A stretch of 64,000 nt of DNA from Deuterostichococcus epilithicus (Eukaryota > Chlorophyta > Trebouxiophyceae > Prasiolales > Stichococcaceae), in NCBI GenBank assembly GCA_033439295.1, contig JAVTLE010000008.1, forward strand, positions 186,001 to 250,000, written 5' to 3'. The notes beneath the pieces were generated by a model that saw only the letters and a program-made list of their open reading frames with translations, ran no database searches and was not told where the DNA came from. Made by a program: the position numbers and the translations under genes. The stretch's first letter is position 1. Every line of letters begins with the position of its first letter. Of the stretch, positions 56,509 to 64,000 are shown in pieces.

Positions 56509-59500
56509 GATTCACCCAAGCACTGTAATACTCCACTGCACAAGTCGTGTACCCCTGCCGCCGCAGGACGCGGTCAGCTCTGGCGGGCCGCTGCTGGCGC
56601 TGATCGGCTTCTGCGTGCTGCCGCTCTTCTGGAGCGTGCCCGAGGCGCTGGTCACCGCGGAGCTGGCGACCGCTTTTCCCGAGGACTCGGGTTATGTGGC
56701 TTGGGTCACTGCCGCCTTTGGGCCCTACTGGGGGTTCCAGGAGGGCTTTTGGTCCTGGTGCGCATCGACTGCCGGGATCTGCACAATCTGTACCCAACAG
56801 CCCATGTGCACTCAAGTGTCGAGCCTTACTCGATCAGGCATCCGCACATGGCTTCAGAGGAGGCAGCAGGGGAGGGGGATGTGGGAGCACTTGAGTCTCC
56901 AGCATTGAATCTGAGCACTGCTGACAGATTCTGGTGGGGGCGCAAGGCCCGATTCATCAGCGTGCTCAGAGCGCTCTCAAGGCCCGCCCCTGCACCCCCA
57001 ACAGGTTGAGCGGTGTGACGGACAACAGCCTGTACCCGGTCATGTTCATGTCCTACCTGGACGTGCTGGTGCCGGGCATCAAGGAGAGCTGGTACCGCAC
57101 GTGCGCACTCGTCCGGCCCAGTCTCCCCAATCTGCTGTTGTGGTCGTTTTTTGTTGGTCTGTTGTGCAACTAGCTGGCCGCATGTGCTCGACTGATGACT
57201 GAACACGTCCTGCAATGATCTTACAGCGTGAATGTGGGAGTAGTCGGCAGACAGTCGCTTCCCGCCTGCGAGCAGCATTGTCTTCCTCCCAGAGTCGACT
57301 GGCTGGCTGGCACCTGTGGCGGCCGCCCCGGACGACATCTTCTGTCCCGCCGTGCAGGGTGCTGCTGTTTGTGCTGTCCATCTCCCTGTCGTACCTGAAC
57401 TACCGGGGCCTCCACATCGTGGGCAACGGCGCCATTGCTAGCACGGTGTACATCATCGTGCCCTTCCTGGTGCTGGGGGCGCTGGCCATCCCGCACGTGC
57501 AGCCGTCCAACTGGCTGGTGCAGGACTGGGGCGCCGTGAAGTGGGGGCCCTTCCTCAACGTCATGTTCTGGTGCGCGGCATTCTGAACTTGGCATCTGTA
57601 TTAACATTTCGTTCTACCTTGTGTGGTGGTCCTAGCGCCCTTCCTCGATGTTCTGGTGCGCATGCGGCCCGTCAAGCACCTTGCAAACTCCAGCTCGCAG
57701 GCCCCCTGCCCGCCGCAGGAACCTGATGAACTGGGCCTCGGATTCCACGCTGGCGGGGGAGGAGCCACAAGTCAAATTCAGGAAGCCTGCCAGTTGGCTT
57801 ACCCCTGGCTTCCTGACAGGAACCCTGCCTGATCCTGGCTTTGCGACGCAGGAACCTGAACTACTGGGACTCGGTTTCCACGCTGGCCGGCGAGGTGGCG
57901 CACCCGCGGCGCACCTTCCCACGCGCGCTCGGCATCGCGGTGGCGCTGGTGGTGGTCATGTACGTGGGCCCGCTGCTCATCGGCCTGGGAGTCACCACCC
58001 AGTCCTCCGACTGGGAGCTCGGCTACTTCACCCGCGTCGCCCAGATCGTGCGCATCTGCACGAAAAGTCCACTTGTTCGTCCATGTTCTCTTCGCTGTGG
58101 GGCTCGCCGGCTGCATCGCTGGTCACTTTGTAGGCCGGGCCTGGCCCAGGATGCAGGGCAAGCCCCCAGCCACCGCATGGTGTGGCAGCGGTGTCGAGAC
58201 TGCGCGAAGGCTCTGCTGCAGCAGCTGAGACTGCGCGGCCGGCTCGATCTGAATCTGGATCTGACTGAGACTCGTCCTGGGGGCCTGCACAGCTTCGGCT
58301 CACCGTCCTGGCAATGCTGCAGGTCGGAGGCAGCTGGCTGGGGTGGTGGATGGTGTCCGCCGCAGCCATCAGCCAGATCGGACAGTTCGAGGTGGGCACG
58401 ACGCTCTTTGAAATGACAGCTCGAGAAACAACTCTTCCAGCTCTCGATCACGATGGACGTCTGCTGCGCACTGCCTCGCGCATTTGTGCATGGCGCCCTG
58501 CAGATACGGTTGGCCAACGCGTCCTCGGGTTCACACACCGCGTGCAGGCGGAGATGTGCAGCGACAGCTTCCAGCTGCTGGGCATGGCACAGCGGGGTTT
58601 CCTGCCGGCGGCGCTCGCTCGGCGCTCCCGCCACGGAACCCCCACGCTGGCCATCATCCTCTCCAGTGTCGGCGTCATGGCCCTGGTGGGTTCTGGGGCT
58701 GGGGCTGCTGCCTGACCTCGCAGAACAGAAGCATCAGCACCAGGCCTGGCGGTGGAGGTGTACATCGGACTCTTGCAATGACACAAAGCGTTGCAGGAGC
58801 TGACAAACGCTTTCGCTGCCAGGCCTTGGTCATTTGACAACTCAGCCAACCAGTAGTCACAGGAAGCATGCCTCTCTTTCTGAGACCCGCCCTTCACATG
58901 GTTCGTGGACAGCCTTACTTAACGACATCTGCAGCACGATGGTCAGTCCTGCATGCAGACCTTGTGCCTGATTATGGCGAGCCGCGCCGTTCGGAGCCTG
59001 GCTGCGTGGAATTGACATTGCAACTTTTCTATTCTATCTATGGTTTTCTAACCGATCCACCTCTCCGCCCGCGCCACAGGTGTCGTTCGACTTCCTGAGC
59101 ATCGTGGAGCTGCTCAACATCATCTACTGCCTGGCGCAGCTGGTGGAGTTCACCGCCTTCATCTACCTCCGCATCAAGCTGCCCCACCTGCCGCGGTGAG
59201 ATGTAAATGCATGCTTCGCCCCCCCAGCCTTGCCCTGCAGCGGCTTGCACTGCCTCAGTCTACCCGCACACCACGCTTCCTCACCTGCCGGGGTGAGGAC
59301 ACATGCAGCTTTGACTCAGCCTCGGCTCGCTGGCATGCTGCCAGCGCTGGGAGCGCCTGCAGCCAAGCTGCCGAATCTGTCGCTGTGGACAGCAGGCGCC
59401 ACTTTCGCACCTGTTTGGGTGGTCGTGGCCCGCTGTCTGCCAGCCTTTCAGCATGGGGCAGGGTGAGCATCCTTAGCTTGGCATGCAGATCTGCCGCTGG

Positions 59501-60693
59501 CTGCGACAAGCTGTTGGCTGCACGAGGTGGCGGTCCTTGCCGGTTGGCAGCTGGGATCACACAATTTGAGACTGTATCAAACATTTACTCGATGCTTCCT
59601 TATTCGTAAATTGAAGCCTGGTTTTGTCTGACAGGCCGTACAAGGTGCCGCTTCCGACGTGGGCGCTGGTGCTGATGCTGCTGCCGGCCATGGGGCTGCT
59701 GCTGACCATCATCGCCATCCCCTTCGTCACGTTGCAATACAAGGTGCTTCATGCGAGCCCTCGTGCTGTCAGTGCGCATCCATCCATTGGAGCATCCCTG
59801 TGGCTGCCTACCCGAGCGTCTCTGTCGGGGGGTTTTGTTTCTGGCAGCGGGAGCCGAGACGGCCATCTCCAGGGCAGAGTCAGATCATCAATCCCAAATT
59901 GCCAAGCTGTCTTCTGCACACGCCAGACGTCAATTTAAAACGTAGACGCAGGGGGCAGTGGCGCCGGGCGCCTTCCGGCACCTGCTGCTAATGGGCTGCC
60001 ACATGCTTGACCACTGTCCACGACCAACTGCCCCACTTAAGGAGCTCTGCACACACGTGCGCAGACGATGACGTGGACGCTGGGGGCAATGGCGCTGGGC
60101 GCCTTCCTGCACCCGCTGCTGCAGGCGGCGCGCCGCAACGGCTGGGTGGACTTCGTGGAGACCTCCCCGGAGAAGTTCTACGAGAGCCTGCTGGGCTACG
60201 AGGCGTCCGCCGCGGAGGGGCTTATGACCGCCGCATCCGCGGCTGAGATCGAGGAGCCTGAGGAGGTGCCGCCGGAAGACTACAAGGTGTGGTTCAGATT
60301 CCTCGGCTGGTGGATGCGTCTCGTCACAGCTGTTTGGGAAGCGAAAGACGATCGGATGGAGCATGCGGAGGAGGAGGCCGGCCCCGCCAGCCCCTGATTT
60401 GCCACCTCCACTGGGATGGCCCATGTTCTTTCCCACGCTTTTCACCATCTTCGGCAAGCTTTGTCTGCAAATCGCAGGAGGAAGAGGAGGGGCCGGCCAG
60501 CCCCTGGTACGCCACCTCCACGGAGACGGACACGGAGTCCCTGCTGGGCAGCATCCCGGAGGAGGGGGACGACGACGAGTCCGGCAGCGGCAGCGGACGC
60601 GGCGGCGGCGGCCGGCGGCGCGAGGACGGCGATGTGGAGGCCAACGGCCAGCGCCTCAGTTTCAGCGCCTTCGGCTCAATGCCCAAGCGATGA
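56112..60693 (+). CDS. APC-family polyamine/amino-acid permease (plant PUT/LAT type)
   Basis: Proton-coupled uptake carrier of the amino acid-polyamine-organocation superfamily, in the plasma membrane or endomembranes. Eleven phase-consistent exons: 56112-56330, 56567-56757, 57005-57100, 57358-57570, 57852-58047, 58323-58391, 58548-58685, 59080-59195, 59635-59743, 60065-60286, 60478-60693; 594 residues. Family marks: LVALCFYDVSGGPFGIED in TM1, GGPLLALIGFCVLPLFWSVP, ALVTAELATAFPEDSGYVAW, FWSWLSGVTDNSLYPVMF, MFWNLNYWDSVSTLAGEVAH, and HGTPTLAIILSSVG. About 12 helices are followed by an acidic Ser/Gly-rich cytosolic tail (TDTESLLGSIPEEGDDDESG). These match the Arabidopsis PUT/RMV1 group, for which polyamine uptake is known; the substrate here is inferred. 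Confidence 0.92.
56477..56507 (+). repeat. CTG run in intron 1 of the permease
   Basis: About ten CTG units, non-coding. Confidence 0.85.
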
Positions 60694-61606
60694 CGGCGGC
60701 CGGTGGCCACCGCGCACTCGCGCCGGCGGCGGCAGCTGGCGTTGGTGGTGGTGATGGGGCAGCGTCCAAGGGTGGCGATTGGTCCGTTTGCATAAGAACA
60801 GGCATAATTTCCGCCTGGAGCGGGGGCGGGCACAGCCGACATCGACGGCAGATGCTGTGGCCGACCGTGGGGCCGAGTGCGGCCATCGCCCCGCTTGATG
60901 AGTGGTAGTACTCAGCGGCAGCGTGTGGTGGATCTGGCCGCGCCTGTGGCTTGCCTCTGGGAGGCGCCGGGCGGTGAGGCCTCCTCCAGTAGGCACACTC
61001 CACAACTTGCCCGACATGGTCTAGCACAGGTTGTGCTACTGGCCAGTGGCAGCTGTGTGTCAGCGGTGCTCGAGGTCGTCAGGAGGGACTGCTGATGTCA
61101 CACGAGCTCGGCTCGTTCGTGCCATTCTGTGAGCAGCTTCGTTATGAATCGGCATACTATTTGTTTGCAGATGCGCAATGCCACACCCTGCGCATGTAGG
61201 GTTCAAATGCGCCGCATACAAATACTGTTCAAGACACCTGTGAGCGTGCCCAAAATTGTAGGTACATTCCCACACCTACGTCTTCCCCGGCTTGCGTCCC
61301 GTCATTATGCAATTGGCCAACAGTGAATTCAATGCATGACTTGCGACTGCCTCTTCTCCCCCTCAGCTGAAGAGCGAGAGCGTTTTCACTGTGACTTCCG
61401 CAGGCGTGCATGCCTCTGCAAGCGTGCATTGTTCGTTTGCATTCTTTGTTGGACCTGTTTCTGCATGCAGAAGACGGTGCAATTCCCACGGAATTTGGAC
61501 TTGCGCTAGCTTTGACGATTGACCGATCACCTGACGGCTAAGGGCGAGTGCACGCAGAGATCGAAGGCAGAGATTTCGGAGACTGCAGCAGTGAAGCTGC
61601 TTCGTT
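60694..61606. other. Spacer between permease and eIF2A genes
   Basis: About 0.9 kb, dropping from GC-rich to mixed composition after 61100. Holds the permease 3' UTR and the eIF2A upstream region. No gene, RNA or repeat recognised. Confidence 0.45.
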
Positions 61607-64000
61607 ATGGTTGCGGCAGATCTGAAAGTGCTAGGTGAGCTGTGAGGCGTCAGGCATCGCACGCATGAGCGCATGGCGGCAGTGCCTCATGCCAACCCTC
61701 CCAACTGACATCGTTGCCCTGCCTGCAGTCCGCCAACCTGACACGGCTACGCTGTACAATGGCGTGCCGGACATCAAGCCTAGCAGAACTTTCAGCGGGT
61801 GAGCAGAAGCGCCTCCAGTGGCTGGCTGCTTGCCTCGACCTGATCCAGCCGGTGAATTGCATGCGGCGGATGCAGTCAGTCGTGGACTGTACTCCCACAC
61901 CGGTCACAGCTGCTTCCGCCATAGAGGGTGTGTCTGGTGTTGCTGCGGAAGGCGTGCAACATGAGCGTCACTTTGTGGCGCAGCGTGCCCCTGAACAAAG
62001 TGGAAATCAGTCCTGACGGCACGCGCTTTGCGGGGCTGACGATCGAGGGCATCACCATCTACGACACCGCCACCGAAGAAAAGGTGGCTACATCGTGTCG
62101 ATCATGTTACAGTCTTGGGGCAGAAATGGCATGCGGCAACCGCCTGCTGCACGAAATCACTGCACTGCGAGACATCCACACAGAGGGACATCCCGAGAAG
62201 CAGGTGCATGGCGCCGGCATCACTGCAGCTCGACCGGGAATCCCCCAGCCCGCATGCCACTTCCTGCCGCCGCAGGTGGGCGGTGTGGACATAAAGGGCG
62301 CCATCGCGCTGGCGTGGTCGCCAAAGGGTGGCCTCATGCAGACGTACGAGCGGCCGGACCGAGAGAAGGGCAACGCCCACAAAAACCTTAAGGTGGGCTC
62401 GGGCGTTGCTCAAGCAGGGTGTGCAGGCTAGCGGGATGTGGCGTGATTAGGTGTTTCAATACCCGATTATCCCGTGAATTTAGATGTCAGCAAGATGAGC
62501 ATGACATGGAGTCTAGGGAGGTGGAGCTTTGGCTTGATGCCGAATCCTCCTTCGGCTTGGTTAGAAGAGGCACCTTGGGCCGGACACGATGCTACTTGCT
62601 CAAGTGACCGGCTGCCGTGACGCCGCGTGCGCAGCTGTGGGATCTGGCGACGGGGCAGGTGCTGCTGCAGCTGTTCCAGAAGAGCTGGAGCAAGGACGCC
62701 TGGCCGTCCATACAGCTGTCGCCAGAGGAGGACGAGGCCTTCCACGGCCAGGCAAACGCCGTCAACGCGTACGCCACCCGCGACTTTGCGGCAGGTGGGG
62801 CTTTGCGGCAGGGTGGGATGTTGCGGCAGGGGGAGCCGTCTGCCCTCCGAGCCGCGGGCTCCTAACGCGGTGCCGCCGCTCGGTCGGATGCGCTGCCCTC
62901 GACGCGCTGACCCGGCAGCGGCGGAACGCCTGCACGGGTGACGCACGTGGCGTCCTGAAAACGCATCGCCAAGCTGCCTTGCACCTGGGGGCCAGCTCTC
63001 AGTATGCACGGCTGCTCTGGCGGCATCGGGCGAGACCAGGACAGCTTGGTCTCGCGCAGGCGTCCAGAGGAAGCTGCACCTCAAGGGCCTGGGTGGCTTT
63101 GCGGTGGCGCCTGGCGGCGGCCCCCACATCGCTGCGTACGTCCCCGAGGCGAAGGGCAGTCCCGGTGCGCTGCTACAACCTCTGCACGGTTGCTGGCATC
63201 GCCAAGCCAGCACGACGACCTCCCCAATCGGCACCTGTACAACATTGCCCTGCACAGCAGCTGATCCAGCACAGGCGACCAGACAAAAGTAGGCGCTCTC
63301 ATCTAATCAATCACAGCAGCAGACACCTTGGCCTGGCCGCACAGGCTTTGTGGCCATCTACGATCACACGCAGCTGGTCAAGTCGGGCGACGCGCCGCCG
63401 CCGCTCTGCCGCCGCAGCTTCTTCCGGGTGCGTGTGACACAACACTGCTCCAACGCCGTGCTGAGGCGTGCTCCTCCACTGACAACCGCTTTGGTGTTCG
63501 AACTACCATCGCAGCTGCATGGCACAGCAGCCTCCCAGGGCCCATCCCTGCGGCAGCGCGGTCGCTGTGGCTGCAGCTCCAGCCTGCGACGAGCGCCTCT
63601 TGCTGTGTCATGTGTCCGCGTGTGTGAAGCAGCCTCGAGACATGTGTCTGCGTTGAAACAAAGGCCAGCCAGGTGCGGCTGCGGTGGGCGGCCGGCGGCG
63701 GCGCGCTGCTGGCGGAGACTTCCGCCGACACGGACGCCACCAACAAGAGCTACTACGGCGAGACCAAGCTGCACTTTCTGTCGGTGCGCCTCGTCCGCCT
63801 TCCGACCCCTGCAGAGGCTGCGCCTCCTAATTCCTTCCGGCACATGCACATGTTGCGGCGGGTATGTGCTCCAGACGAGAGGACCACCCCCCTTCCCCAG
63901 TTTCTGCATCCTGTCTGCACACCGGGCAGCCCTCCGCCTAGTGTTCATACCGAGAGCGTGGGCTCTGGCTGGTGTGCGCAGCTCCAGTAGCGGAAGGCCT
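61607..64000 (+). CDS. EIF2A: Eukaryotic translation initiation factor 2A, 5' part
   Basis: WD40/beta-propeller factor of cytosolic translation that can deliver initiator tRNA to the 40S subunit. Exons: 61607-61634, 61729-61798, 61927-62083, 62276-62392, 62635-62794, 63060-63164, 63345-63427, 63664-63783, all in phase (280 residues), then leaving the window. The start is well supported: MVAADLKVLVRQPDTATLYN agrees with the family opening (xxLVRxxDGxxLYNGxP). Other matches: SPDGTRFAGLTIEGITIYDT, LWDLATGQVLLQLFQKSW, AYVPEAKGSPGFVAIYDHTQ, LCRRSFFRASQVRLRWA, and the signature KSYYGETKLHFLS. The exon 3 acceptor (atagag at 61926) is weak but is the only one found that keeps the frame. The gene is truncated at the window end. 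Confidence 0.9.

Noticed and set aside
57623-57832. Frames within permease intron 4 as an additional exon
   Set aside because: They are decayed echoes of exons 4 and 5 and would break the frame; the direct 57570/57852 splice gives the family sequence WNLNYWDS.
61180-61215. T-arm-like sequence gtagggttcaaatgc
   Set aside because: The flanking bases do not pair into a T stem and no acceptor or anticodon arm is present, so not a tRNA.
1-64000. CRISPR arrays, bacterial operons, or retroelement/viral genes
   Set aside because: No regularly spaced repeats, reverse transcriptase, integrase or capsid-like frames were seen; genes are spliced eukaryotic genes.

Overview
The window is nuclear DNA of a GC-rich, intron-rich eukaryote, most likely a green alga (Chlorophyta, possibly a trebouxiophyte). 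Three things point there: GT-AG introns of about 100-450 bases with CAG acceptors and GC-rich donors (gtgcgc, gtgagc); proteins rich in Ala and Gln; and a gene set that includes plant-type flotillin, a polyamine/amino-acid permease, an intron-containing tRNA-Pro and eIF2A. Scattered single N bases (3314, 3316, 4731, 20081, 22468, 26234, 26322, 26869, 27199) show it is a draft assembly. Nearly all genes are split into exons, so gene models were built by joining open frames at phase-compatible splice sites.

Layout. 96-2320 (+): 3' part of an EamA/DMT transporter. 2572-39263: a cluster of six long Ala-rich, mostly helical proteins (copies A, B, D, E on minus; C, F on plus) that appear to be diverged paralogues. 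Between them lie a membrane-anchored SGNH hydrolase (11372-16067, -), a SUMO-like protein (16531-17008, +), a low-molecular-weight protein phosphatase (18477-20414, +), an intron-containing tRNA-Pro(AGG) (29202-29307, -) and a second ubiquitin-fold protein (32364-33301, +). After the cluster come a small U-box protein (40345-41577, -), transcribed divergently from a complete 17-exon flotillin (42231-47427, +); an aquaglyceroporin-type MIP channel with an enlarged loop C (50550-54484, -); an APC-family polyamine/amino-acid permease (56112-60693, +); and the 5' part of eIF2A (61607 onward, +), which runs off the window end.

There is no operon logic; the genes are independent eukaryotic units with housekeeping roles: membrane transport (DMT, MIP, APC), membrane microdomains (flotillin), ubiquitin/SUMO-type modification (U-box, two Ubls), phosphatase signalling and translation. 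The two most unusual signals are the unrecognised helical-repeat paralogue cluster, and a recurrent pattern in which short, diverged copies of exon edges, including the splice site, lie inside the adjacent intron.
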